Source: Campylobacterota bacterium (GTDB lineage: Bacteria > Campylobacterota > Campylobacteria > Campylobacterales > Sulfurovaceae). From it: DNA of 11,754 bases. The stretch lies in NCBI GenBank assembly GCA_003646505.1, contig QMKT01000041.1, forward strand, positions 1-11,754, in the 5' to 3' direction. Below are positions 1-8,100 of this stretch, piece by piece. The first letter of the stretch is position 1. Each line of letters begins with the position of its first letter. The translations under genes were made by a program, and so were the position numbers. The notes beneath the pieces were generated by a model, which was given only the letters and a program-made list of their open reading frames with translations, was not told the DNA's origin and did no database searches.

Positions 1-122
1 CTGCGTAAGCTGGACGGTAATCTGTGTTGTTTGCGTTTAAATGCGTGTGAGCCGCGTAACGGAATTGCTCAGTCCGACATGCACATAGCCCCGACTACTC
101 CAGTCGAAACCAAGTCATCCCC
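1..122 (-). ncRNA. ssrA: tmRNA (ssrA), 5' part, truncated by the window edge
   Basis: On the minus strand the RNA starts at 122 with GGGGATGACTTGGTTTCGAC, the classic tmRNA 5' end (the 5' half of the tRNA-like acceptor and D-like region). A TGAGC/GCTCA pair (67-71 with 48-52) fits the first pseudoknot. The tag reading frame begins with resume codon GCA at 34-32 and reads A-N-N-T-D-Y-R-P-A-Y-A before the window ends. This closely resembles the Helicobacter pylori tag (NNTDYAPAYA core) and the Campylobacter tag (ANN...PAYA), which supports a Campylobacterota host. tmRNA with SmpB rescues stalled ribosomes and tags the incomplete protein for proteolysis. The end of the tag, the remaining pseudoknots and the 3' CCA half lie outside the window. 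The resume codon is alanine GCA, whereas H. pylori uses valine. Confidence 0.95.
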
Positions 123-143
123 ATATTTTGTAAAGATAGTCGG

Positions 144-172
144 ATAATAACACTTTTGGGTTATTTTGTCAA
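144..172 (-). promoter_or_regulatory. sigma70 promoter of ssrA
   Basis: On the minus strand a perfect -35 TTGACA (172-167) is followed after exactly 17 nt by TATTAT (149-144), one mismatch from consensus. Mature tmRNA starts 21 nt after the -10. Transcription probably begins near 137, giving a precursor leader of about 14 nt that RNase P would remove. Campylobacterota promoters usually lack a recognisable -35, so this near-consensus element fits a very highly expressed stable RNA. Confidence 0.85.
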
Positions 173-232
173 TAGAGAGGGATAATACAAACCTTTATAC
201 GTCAGGGAAATCTAGTATAACCTTTTTTAGTA

Positions 233-260
233 TATAATAAAAAAATATACAAAGACAAGG
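233..260 (+). promoter_or_regulatory. Probable -10 and ribosome binding site of the FIST-GGDEF-EAL gene
   Basis: A perfect TATAAT lies at 233-238, with no convincing -35 at the usual distance, as is common in Campylobacterota. It would start transcription near 245 and give a leader of about 24 nt. A second TATAAC-like box lies at 216-221. ACAAGG (255-260) is the probable Shine-Dalgarno, 8 nt before the ATG at 269. The 146-base stretch 123-268 holds only this promoter and the divergent ssrA promoter. Confidence 0.55.
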
Positions 261-268
261 ATGGTTCG

Positions 269-3193
269 ATGAAGAGTATAAATACGTATTATTCAGATGC
301 GGTAGCATTGCACTCTTTTATTCAATCAAATGATATCAATAATTCTCCTTCCCTTCTGATTCAGGTTTTTACTGCTAAAAATGATAAAATATTTATAGAA
401 GAACTACTCGATACTCTTACGCATGTGCTGCCTGAGGCTGTTATTATTGGCAGTACTACCGATGGTGAAATTATGAATGGTAAGGTCTCAACACATCAAA
501 CTGTTTTGAGTTTTACACAGTTTGAAAATACAACACTGCAAACCCATATGGAGACACATCAGCAGGATGGATTCTTTTCTGGAAAGCTTTTGGCTAAAGC
601 CCTGATCAAAAAAGATACAAAGCTCATTATTGCTTTTGCAGATGGTCTTCATACCAATGGAGATGCCTTTTTAGACGGCATACATTCTGTGAATTCTGAA
701 ATAATGGTTGCAGGTGGTCTTGCAGGAGATAATGGGATATTTGTCCAAACCTATGTATTTACCAAGGAGGGTATTGTGCCTTATGGTGCTGTAGCTGTGG
801 CATTGAACAGTACCCATTTAAATGTGTACAATGATTATAGTATGAATTGGCATCGCATTGGAAAAGAACTTACGATCACAAAAGTAAAAAACAATCGTGT
901 GTATACGATAGATAACAGAACTGCAGTCGATACATATATTCATTACCTGGGCAAAGAGATGGCAGAAGGTTTACCTGCGACCGGTATTGAGTTTCCTTTG
1001 ATAAGTATACGTAACGGGGTCATGGTCGCACGTGCGGTATTGTCTAAATATGATGATGGTTCTCTAGGATTTGCAGGTAATTTAAAAGTAGGAGATAAAG
1101 TAAAGTTTGGTTATGGTGACCCCATAGAGATATTAAAATATTCTGATGATATTTTGAGTCATGTGAAGGAGAAACCTTCTGAAGCCATTTTTGTCTACTC
1201 TTGTGTGTCACGAAGGAATTTTATGTCTGACTTGATAGATATGGAAATACTGCCTCTACAAAGTGTAGCACCCACAGCAGGGTTTTTTACCTATGGAGAA
1301 TTTTTCACTTCGGGTAAAAAAGTGTTACTCAATCAATCTATGACCATAGTTTCACTTAGCGAAAGTGATAACCTACCTAAACCCAATATGGGTCTATTGG
1401 CTAAAGAGAGAAAATTAAAAACGACCTCCACTAATGCGTTGATCCATCTTGTTAATACAACAAGTCATGAAGTAATGGAGCAGGAAGCTTTAAAACAGGC
1501 ACAAAGTACATTTGAAATACTTTTTGAAAAATCTCCAGATGGGATTGTGCTGGTAGAAAATGACAGCTTTATTGAGTGTAATCAAAAAATACTGGATATT
1601 TTTGGATATACAAATAAAGAGAGTTTTTTGAATGCTACGCCATTACAGATCTTTCCTAAACGACAACCAGATGGATCACACTCTTTTACTAAATTAAAGA
1701 AGATGAAAAAAACAGTACTTAAGAGTGGAAATAATGAATTTGAATTGTTGTTGAAAAGGCAGAATGGTGAAACATTTTGGACCGATATTATACTGACAAG
1801 TACAGTACTTAATGGCAGAGATATTATTTATCTTGTGTGTAGAGATATTACGCAGAGAAAAGAGATGGAACTTGAACTGGCCCGTCAAAAAAATATACTT
1901 TATTATCAAGCCAATCACGATGCACTTACCGGGTTACCCAATCGAGTACTTTCAATGAAAGAGCTCAAAATAGGTCTTAAGGAAGCGACTAAACACAAAA
2001 AAAAATTAGTACTAATGTTTCTTGACCTGGATGGATTTAAGAGGATCAATGACTCATTGGGGCATGATGTGGGGGATAAGGTCATTCATATTATAGGAGA
2101 ACGCTTAAAAAGGTCTATCCGTAAAGAAGACATGGTTGCCCGTTTGGGAGGAGATGAATTTTTGGTGATGATGAAAGATATCAATGATGATAAAGATATT
2201 TTAGTAGAAGCCAGACGTATCCTTCAGATTGTAGATGAGCCTATTTCCATAAAAAATCATACATTGTATACGTCAGTAAGTATTGGTATCAGCCGTTATC
2301 CTCTAGATGCAGTAAGTGCAGATAATCTTTTAAAATATGCAGATACAGCCATGTATAAAGCAAAGGAGGAAGGGGGGAATAATTTTCAGTTTTATAGCAC
2401 GGAAATGACAGATATAGCTTACGAACATGTGATGATGGAAAAAGATCTGCGAGAAGGGATCAAAAATGAGCACTTTGAAGTTTATTATCAGCCACAAATC
2501 AATATACAAAGTGAAAAGGTCATAGGTCTTGAAGCTTTAGTACGATGGAATCATCCTACTGTTGGAATATTGTCTCCAGATATATTTCTTCCTATGGTAG
2601 AAAAAACAGGACTTATCATAGATTTGGATCTATGGGTGATGCGCACAGCGATGAAAGAAGTCTGTCAGTGGTATAATCAAGGTTTAAATCCGGGGGTTTT
2701 GGCATTAAATACCAGCATGAAGCAGTTGGAATATCCAGATCTGCAACATAAAATAGAAGAGAACTTGCGAGCATGTGATTTTCAGGCACAGTGGCTTGAA
2801 CTTGAAATTACAGAAACAGAAGTCATGAAAAAACCAGATGAAGTGATATCGATCTTGAAGAGATTACATGAATTAGGTATCTCTATTGCTATTGATGATT
2901 TTGGTACAGGGTACTCCTCTCTATCGCATTTGAAACGACTGCCTATTGATAAATTGAAAATCGATAAATCCTTTATAGCGGATATCCCTAATAATGAGGA
3001 TGCTGTTGCTATTGTCAATACGATGATCGCACTCTCCGAGAGTCTTCGTTTGAATTTGATAGCAGAGGGAGTAGAAAACAAAGCACAAAGAGACTTTTTA
3101 TTTGCAAATGGATGTCATAATGTGCAAGGGTATTATTATAGTAAACCCTTAAGTGCTGAAGAGATGAAAAAGATGCTTATAGCGCAGGCATAA
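269..3193 (+). CDS. FIST-PAS-GGDEF-EAL cyclic-di-GMP signalling protein
   Basis: A 974-residue protein with no signal peptide or membrane segment, so probably a cytoplasmic sensor enzyme. Residues about 25-220 resemble FIST_N and 221-365 FIST_C, an input module proposed to bind small ligands such as amino acids. A PAS domain follows (about 410-530, with SPDGIVLVE and CRDITQRKEME at its end). The GGDEF domain spans about 545-710, with an intact GGDEF at 627-631 and the product-inhibition I-site RKED at 618-621. The EAL domain spans about 725-970: EAL at 755-757, the Asn of LALNTS (814), ELEITE (844-849), DDFGTGYSS (876-884), Lys897, EGVE (933-936) and QGYYYSKP (953-960). Both catalytic domains keep their key residues, so it could make and/or degrade c-di-GMP; the net direction cannot be read from sequence. 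The ATG at 269 has an SD 8 nt upstream. The gene diverges from ssrA and ends 2 bp from a convergent gene. Confidence 0.93.
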   Translation: MKSINTYYSDAVALHSFIQSNDINNSPSLLIQVFTAKNDKIFIEELLDTLTHVLPEAVIIGSTTDGEIMNGKVSTHQTVLSFTQFENTTLQTHMETHQQDGFFSGKLLAKALIKKDTKLIIAFADGLHTNGDAFLDGIHSVNSEIMVAGGLAGDNGIFVQTYVFTKEGIVPYGAVAVALNSTHLNVYNDYSMNWHRIGKELTITKVKNNRVYTIDNRTAVDTYIHYLGKEMAEGLPATGIEFPLISIRNGVMVARAVLSKYDDGSLGFAGNLKVGDKVKFGYGDPIEILKYSDDILSHVKEKPSEAIFVYSCVSRRNFMSDLIDMEILPLQSVAPTAGFFTYGEFFTSGKKVLLNQSMTIVSLSESDNLPKPNMGLLAKERKLKTTSTNALIHLVNTTSHEVMEQEALKQAQSTFEILFEKSPDGIVLVENDSFIECNQKILDIFGYTNKESFLNATPLQIFPKRQPDGSHSFTKLKKMKKTVLKSGNNEFELLLKRQNGETFWTDIILTSTVLNGRDIIYLVCRDITQRKEMELELARQKNILYYQANHDALTGLPNRVLSMKELKIGLKEATKHKKKLVLMFLDLDGFKRINDSLGHDVGDKVIHIIGERLKRSIRKEDMVARLGGDEFLVMMKDINDDKDILVEARRILQIVDEPISIKNHTLYTSVSIGISRYPLDAVSADNLLKYADTAMYKAKEEGGNNFQFYSTEMTDIAYEHVMMEKDLREGIKNEHFEVYYQPQINIQSEKVIGLEALVRWNHPTVGILSPDIFLPMVEKTGLIIDLDLWVMRTAMKEVCQWYNQGLNPGVLALNTSMKQLEYPDLQHKIEENLRACDFQAQWLELEITETEVMKKPDEVISILKRLHELGISIAIDDFGTGYSSLSHLKRLPIDKLKIDKSFIADIPNNEDAVAIVNTMIALSESLRLNLIAEGVENKAQRDFLFANGCHNVQGYYYSKPLSAEEMKKMLIAQA

Positions 3194-3219
3194 GTTTACA
3201 AACTTGCTATGAGCTGTGC
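3182..3219. terminator. Imperfect hairpin across the convergent 3' ends (weak terminator candidate)
   Basis: The two convergent stop codons (3191-3193 plus, 3198-3196 minus) are 2 bp apart. AAGTT (3192-3196) pairs with AACTT (3201-3205) around a 4-nt loop. Pairing can continue through CAT/ATG and a GC-rich base with GU pairs and bulges. There is no adjacent U-tract on either strand, only short T runs more than 10 nt away. It might act in both directions, or may merely be a weak structure. No better terminator is visible here. Confidence 0.25.
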
Positions 3220-4701
3220 GGAGGTACCTGCTTTTTCATTGTGGGGTTGATAGAGATAATTATGGATCTTTTCAGGTATTTTTTCAGGTAGTGTTAATGC
3301 TTCAAATTCTTCTTTTGCCAATTGTTTTGCTTTAAACAGTGCCATTTGTACACGTGAATAGAAGTTTGCAGCACCTTCTCCAGATGTTTCTATGGCAAGG
3401 AAGTTTGCTTCCGGGAAACGGTTTGTGACCAAGGATTGTATCCCGTCTGATACTGCAGAAGAAGGCATGCATCCAAAAGGTTTGACAGAGATAACAAGGT
3501 GTGCAATGTTCTCTTTGACCGATTCGATGAGGTGTGCAACTTCCAAGTGTCCTTCCCCTCCCTCACAGTCAAGGGTATAATACTCCTGGCTTATTTGTGC
3601 CAGTTTATCCATATCGGGAATTTCATAGTTATGTAAGCCAATTGCTTTGGCATAGAGGTGAAAATGGGTTTTCATAGCCACTTTCCCAAGCTTAATGAAT
3701 GCTCTTGTTTTAACGGAAGAAAAATCTACTCTTTTTGCCCCTTCAACGTGCAGAGATTCTCTTTTGATGACAGCACGTTCTGCTTCCCATAGACTCAACA
3801 TAAGACGGTTAATGATGGGTTGAGGAATGCATTCTGCACCTTCAGCCTCTAAAAATCTATGTAGATTATAGTTTCCATCCCCTTCTGTCATAGCTGCCCA
3901 AAATTCTCCCATGACCATGACTTTTGCTTTGGGTTGTAAACGGTTGAGTTTTACGCTCTCTAGCGTTTGACGGCAGATCCACATGGTTTTTATGAGAGAC
4001 TTTTTTTCTAAAAATGCATTGGAGACCAAGGCACGGCATGTTTCAATAGCTTTATCTACAGTGCCTGTTTCCACTTCATAGGGGCGCATCTTGTAGCCCA
4101 GGATATTGATCATATCTCCTATAATGACGGATTTAATGAGCGTAATGAAAAACTTAGGGGTGAAGTTAAGTATTTCATCATCAATGTCATCGCCTTGAAA
4201 AATGCCTTTGTCATGTTCAAAAGAGGTAATACGAAAGCCATCAAAGCCAGAATCTCTCAGTGCTTTTTTATATTCCGTAATATACATACCGAAACGGCAA
4301 GGTCCACAACCACCTGCAGTGATATAGACATATTTTTGTACGATCTCCTCAGCACTTAAGCCTTTTTCATCTCTAAGGTTCTGCAAATATTTGACAAGGT
4401 TTCCAACTGTAAAGTAGGTAGGGTTACATTGTCCTCTGTTCCCATAGGCTTTTCCTTTTTGAAAAGATTCAAAGTTAGGGTTTGGCATGGAGATATAGTT
4501 TTCTCCCAAAGATTGAAGTGCGGATTGTATTAGTTGGTCTTGTAAGATGGTTAAGCCACCGGAAAGCATGATTGTTTCACTTTTAGGAGCATAGGTGATC
4601 GGATTTTGAGGTATATCTCTCCATTGTGTTGCTGTTTGATTTAGGAAGTTCAGATCTCCGTTTTTATCGGTCATTTTTACTGTACTGCATACGCTACTCA
4701 T
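3196..4701 (-). CDS. COG3581-type cysteine-motif protein, partner of the activase
   Basis: A 501-residue soluble protein resembling the uncharacterised COG3581 family, related to the C-terminal portion of large 'acyl-CoA dehydratase activase-related' proteins. Visible motifs that could ligate iron-sulfur clusters are GQCNPTY (Cys92), GGCGPCRFG (Cys132, Cys135) and KPFGCMPSS (Cys411). Glycine-rich GGEGH (381-385) and SGEGAAN (440-446) are further conserved-looking elements. The ATG at 4701-4699 overlaps the TGA of the upstream activase gene (ATGA), and an AGAAGGA Shine-Dalgarno sits about 8 nt upstream, so translational coupling and a roughly 1:1 complex are likely. By analogy with HgdC/HgdAB, the activase may pass electrons to this protein, but substrate and reaction are unknown. 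It is not a standard HgdA/HgdB subunit. Family assignment rests on recalled motif similarity only. Confidence 0.75.
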   Translation of the reverse strand: MSSVCSTVKMTDKNGDLNFLNQTATQWRDIPQNPITYAPKSETIMLSGGLTILQDQLIQSALQSLGENYISMPNPNFESFQKGKAYGNRGQCNPTYFTVGNLVKYLQNLRDEKGLSAEEIVQKYVYITAGGCGPCRFGMYITEYKKALRDSGFDGFRITSFEHDKGIFQGDDIDDEILNFTPKFFITLIKSVIIGDMINILGYKMRPYEVETGTVDKAIETCRALVSNAFLEKKSLIKTMWICRQTLESVKLNRLQPKAKVMVMGEFWAAMTEGDGNYNLHRFLEAEGAECIPQPIINRLMLSLWEAERAVIKRESLHVEGAKRVDFSSVKTRAFIKLGKVAMKTHFHLYAKAIGLHNYEIPDMDKLAQISQEYYTLDCEGGEGHLEVAHLIESVKENIAHLVISVKPFGCMPSSAVSDGIQSLVTNRFPEANFLAIETSGEGAANFYSRVQMALFKAKQLAKEEFEALTLPEKIPEKIHNYLYQPHNEKAGTSAQLIASL

Positions 4702-7700
4702 ACTAAAATTCCTTCTTTGTTTGTATCATGTCTACTAGGTTTTGTTTTGTAAAGTGTACGTTTATACTGATCCAAGGTATAGGCAAAGGTTTTAACACGT
4801 ATCTTGATGGAACCTCCGGGTTTGTTTGCATCTATATCATGTAATGTGAGATGTGGTGTGCGTGACGCACCGAGTATTTTGTCGATAATGGCGTAAGTGG
4901 GAGCATCATGTCCACATTTAAAAGAGCTTAGATCAAGCACGGCTACATTAGGATGTCGCGCAGCAAACTTGGCCGCCCATACTTTTTGTGCAGAGTTGGT
5001 AGAAAAGTTTTCTGCCCAGACATCACGGATATCATAGGCAGAAGAGACAGCTTTATGGCTAATGTCATTAGCAAAGTATTGTGAGAGATAGACTTCATCT
5101 TTTGGGATGGCACGCATAGAGATGGCTTTAAAACCAAGTGACTGAAACTCATCAAGTACTTCGTGGTTCATACCCGGGTCAGTGTGGTAGGGACGTCCTA
5201 AAAGTAAGATCACTACTTCATCGTTAGCTACAGCATCATCAAGCACTTGACGCCCTTCCTTCATGATGTCAGCATCATTTTTGTCAAGGGCTTTCCATCC
5301 CTGTTCCACTGCCCAGTTGTTTTCATCTTCCGTGATATGCAGTCTATGTCTCCATGTCTGAAAAAGTTGTTTTTTAAGTAACTCTTTGTTGTCAAAATTC
5401 AATGCATCTTCCACATAATCAATGCTTTTTTCTTCAAAAAGATCCTTCTCTTTAGTAAATGCTGAATAGACCACTTTAGGAGTACCGGAGATGATAGGAC
5501 AGGAGGTTTGTCCCATAGTATGCTTGACATAACCTGGAAGCTCTGTGACTGCAGGAAACCACATATAGGCAAAAGATTTTTTGGCAAACTTTTTGTCATA
5601 CATCAGCGAATATACATGAGACTGTGCTACTTTTGCAGGATAGCATGAATCTACAGAACCATATTTGGCACCTTCTAAAAACATATCTTCATTAGAAAAT
5701 CCTGAAAATTGTATATGTAAAGGATTGATATCAAGGGCTTCAAGGTATGTACGTAAAAAAGGAGCCAAAGAGTAGATATTGAGTACTTTTGGTATGGCGA
5801 TACGAAGACCCTGTCTAGTGATCTTTTGTTCTTGGCTTGAAGATTTAAAGTTTCTAAGTACTTCTTTTCTCAATGTCGGACCCCATCCTCCTAAAGTCAC
5901 TTTGACCCGTTGTTCTGTAATCTGTGTTGATTCTGTAGGTTTTTCTTCCAAGTTATAGGTGGGAGCAAAAAGTGACATAGACTCTTTTTTTACCAGGTTG
6001 GGTGTGTTTTTTTGCAGATCTTTTCTGGAGTCTTTGAGTATTTTAAGTGCCGCGTGTGATTCAACTGTACCTTCTTCACAGGAAAACCCTGCAATGTAGC
6101 GTACCGAGTCAGAAGAGGGGGTATGCGTATCGATAAAGGTTCGTGAACAGTTAATACTGCAGAAGTGACAGCGCGTACTTTCATCTGTTTTGGAAGTGTA
6201 TGTCATTTGTAGTGCTTCTTCCAGACCAATAAAAGTGGCATAGCCACGTTCAAGTACAACATTTTTTGCTTCTATGGCAGCACCATAAGCACCTGCCTCA
6301 CCAGGATGAGGATGTACATCCACTCTTGCATACGGTACTTTGTTTTTAATGTAATCTACCTGTGCTTTGAGCGCAGCTTGATTATACTGCGTACCACCCT
6401 GAAGTACAAAATGGTCTCCAAAAGCGGCAAGGTTAGGTGCTTGAACAACATATTGCCATACATTTTTTGGAAGTACTTTAGAGATACCTGCAAAGAGTTC
6501 TTCTTTCGTGTATCCTTCTTTTTGAAAGTTCACTCTGTCTGTATCCAAAAATACAGCACATCCATAATTGAACATAGGGGCCTGCTTTGCGGCAAAGGCA
6601 ATATCTGCAAATCCTTCTACCGGCACGCCAAATTGCTTAGCCATAGATTGAAGCAGGGTACCGTTACCGGCAGAACACTGGTTGGAAAGGCGAAAGTTTT
6701 TCATCATGCCATTTTCCATAAACAACACTTTGATGTCTTGTCCTCCAATATCACAAATGACATTGATACTCTCTCCAAATGCTTTTTGTGCAGACTTCAT
6801 ATGTGCAATGGTTTCAATGATGTTTGCATCAGCTTTGAGTGCACCTTCAAGTACGTCAGCTGCGTAACCAGTAACGCCTAATCCTTTGATGTCATAGTAG
6901 TGATGCGGATCATGTTCCTGGATCTTTTCAAGTAATTCAAGGGTGTCGACGACAGGGTTACCTTTTGAGAGTTGATAGACTTTTAAAAGTAAGGTTCCTT
7001 TTTCATCACAGAGTACTGCTTTGGATGAGGTTGAACCTCCGTCTATACCTAAAAAACAAGTGGTTTTTTCTGTCAGTTGCGGAGGAACAAAAGGTTTGAT
7101 AGCATAAGCCTCTTGAAAGGCTTCAAGTTCCTCCGTGGAGGAGATGAGAGGGGTGTCATTGTTGTTATTTTGGGTTGTGCCCCCGGTGTCAACCATTATT
7201 CTAAGTTGTATAAGTCCGGTAAATGGTTTGTCATTGTTGGCTTCACCTTCCCCAAAAATGACCGCACCCAAAGCGGCATAATACTGTGCATTATCTGGGA
7301 CAGAGACAAGTTCACTCATCTTTTCTTTGTCATAGTTGATACCACGTTCATCCCAAATCTCAGAGATACGCATACGCCAGCACTCTTGTAAAAAAGGTAA
7401 GTAGGTATTTGGACCGCCTAAAAGAAGGACATTGGGCATGAGTGTATTACCGCGTGTGAGTACGGTAAGGTTTTGCATAACAATGGCATCAGCAAGAGAG
7501 TTCATGATCTCATCTGAAGGAACAGAGGTTTTAACAAGGTTGACAATGTCAGTTTCTGCAAATACACCACACTTGGCTGCTACATGATGCAGTTTGTCTG
7601 TTTGGAAAACAAGATTTTGAATATCTTCACTTTCCATGCCCACTTTCATAGTACATTTTTCTATGGTGGCCCCTGTACCTGAGGCACATTTGTCATTCAT

Positions 7701-8099
7701 GGAGGTCAGTACAGATTTTTTACCATCTTCACCCTGTTTAAAGTGTATGATCTTCGCATCCTGCCCGCCAAGTTCCACAACGGCTCTGACATCGGGATGC
7801 TTATGTTCCACTGCGAGAACAACAGCATTGACTTCTTGAACAAAACGAGCATTAATGGTAGGTGCAATACGCGAGGCACCTGAACCTGTGATGTAGACTT
7901 TATCTATTTTATTGTAAAGCTCAGGATGTGTGTGTGAAAGTTCTTCTAAAAGACGTAAAAGGGTAGGAGCCTGTTTCGTGTCATGAGCCGTGTAAGCTTT
8001 GGCTACAATGTGAAAGTGTGTATCACAGAGTACATATTTGACGGTGGTGGAACCGATATCTATACCTAAAGCGTATTTCTCAATCATGACTTTGGTCAT
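4698..8099 (-). CDS. Tandem BadF/HgdC-type ATPase activase fused to a COG3580/DUF2229-like domain
   Basis: A 1133-residue soluble protein. Activase module 1 (about 8-285) has the ASKHA phosphate loop GIDIGSTT (12-19), GGQD (111-114), NDKCASGTG (Cys138), CGVFAETD (Cys177) and LLLGGPNTY (226-233). An Asn/Thr-rich linker (about 306-317) leads to module 2 (about 347-625): GIDGGSTS (351-358), GGQD (452-455), NQCSAGNG (Cys475), YGCAVFLDTD (Cys514) and VLQGGTQY (565-572). Both Cys pairs are 39 residues apart, the spacing of the two cysteines by which each HgdC subunit contributes to the bridging [4Fe-4S] cluster. The remainder (about 640-1120) resembles COG3580/DUF2229, with CHFCSINC (644-651), Cys674, DSCYPAK (Cys819), TSCP (Cys867), LLGRPYHTD (966-974) and FKCGHDAP (Cys1062). 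Known relatives use ATP to drive electrons to very low potential; the acceptor here is unknown. The ATG at 8099 has AAAAGG 6 nt upstream, 1 nt after the lgt stop. Met5 is an alternative start without a good SD. Confidence 0.85.
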   Translation of the reverse strand: MTKVMIEKYALGIDIGSTTVKYVLCDTHFHIVAKAYTAHDTKQAPTLLRLLEELSHTHPELYNKIDKVYITGSGASRIAPTINARFVQEVNAVVLAVEHKHPDVRAVVELGGQDAKIIHFKQGEDGKKSVLTSMNDKCASGTGATIEKCTMKVGMESEDIQNLVFQTDKLHHVAAKCGVFAETDIVNLVKTSVPSDEIMNSLADAIVMQNLTVLTRGNTLMPNVLLLGGPNTYLPFLQECWRMRISEIWDERGINYDKEKMSELVSVPDNAQYYAALGAVIFGEGEANNDKPFTGLIQLRIMVDTGGTTQNNNNDTPLISSTEELEAFQEAYAIKPFVPPQLTEKTTCFLGIDGGSTSSKAVLCDEKGTLLLKVYQLSKGNPVVDTLELLEKIQEHDPHHYYDIKGLGVTGYAADVLEGALKADANIIETIAHMKSAQKAFGESINVICDIGGQDIKVLFMENGMMKNFRLSNQCSAGNGTLLQSMAKQFGVPVEGFADIAFAAKQAPMFNYGCAVFLDTDRVNFQKEGYTKEELFAGISKVLPKNVWQYVVQAPNLAAFGDHFVLQGGTQYNQAALKAQVDYIKNKVPYARVDVHPHPGEAGAYGAAIEAKNVVLERGYATFIGLEEALQMTYTSKTDESTRCHFCSINCSRTFIDTHTPSSDSVRYIAGFSCEEGTVESHAALKILKDSRKDLQKNTPNLVKKESMSLFAPTYNLEEKPTESTQITEQRVKVTLGGWGPTLRKEVLRNFKSSSQEQKITRQGLRIAIPKVLNIYSLAPFLRTYLEALDINPLHIQFSGFSNEDMFLEGAKYGSVDSCYPAKVAQSHVYSLMYDKKFAKKSFAYMWFPAVTELPGYVKHTMGQTSCPIISGTPKVVYSAFTKEKDLFEEKSIDYVEDALNFDNKELLKKQLFQTWRHRLHITEDENNWAVEQGWKALDKNDADIMKEGRQVLDDAVANDEVVILLLGRPYHTDPGMNHEVLDEFQSLGFKAISMRAIPKDEVYLSQYFANDISHKAVSSAYDIRDVWAENFSTNSAQKVWAAKFAARHPNVAVLDLSSFKCGHDAPTYAIIDKILGASRTPHLTLHDIDANKPGGSIKIRVKTFAYTLDQYKRTLYKTKPSRHDTNKEGILV

Positions 8100-8100
8100 T

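Noticed and set aside
261..272. Three-codon upstream frame (Met-Val-Arg-stop) overlapping the FIST gene start
   Set aside because: The AAGG directly abuts this ATG with no spacer but is correctly placed for the ATG at 269, so it is probably not translated.
2782..3081. Minus-strand open frame of 99 codons antisense to the EAL domain
   Set aside because: Covers catalytic EAL motifs read on the plus strand; Ser/Ile-rich shadow composition.
3390..3580. Short open frames on both strands inside the COG3581-type gene
   Set aside because: Out-of-frame shadows of a coding region with clear cysteine motifs.
6306..6881. Plus-strand open frame of 191 codons antisense to the activase gene
   Set aside because: It lies wholly inside the well-supported minus-strand activase, has no recognisable domain and a Cys/Phe/Ile-rich composition typical of an antisense shadow.
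7077..7391. Plus-strand open frame of 104 codons antisense to the activase gene
   Set aside because: Overlaps the conserved activase coding region, including the linker, and shows no family motif or convincing ribosome binding site.
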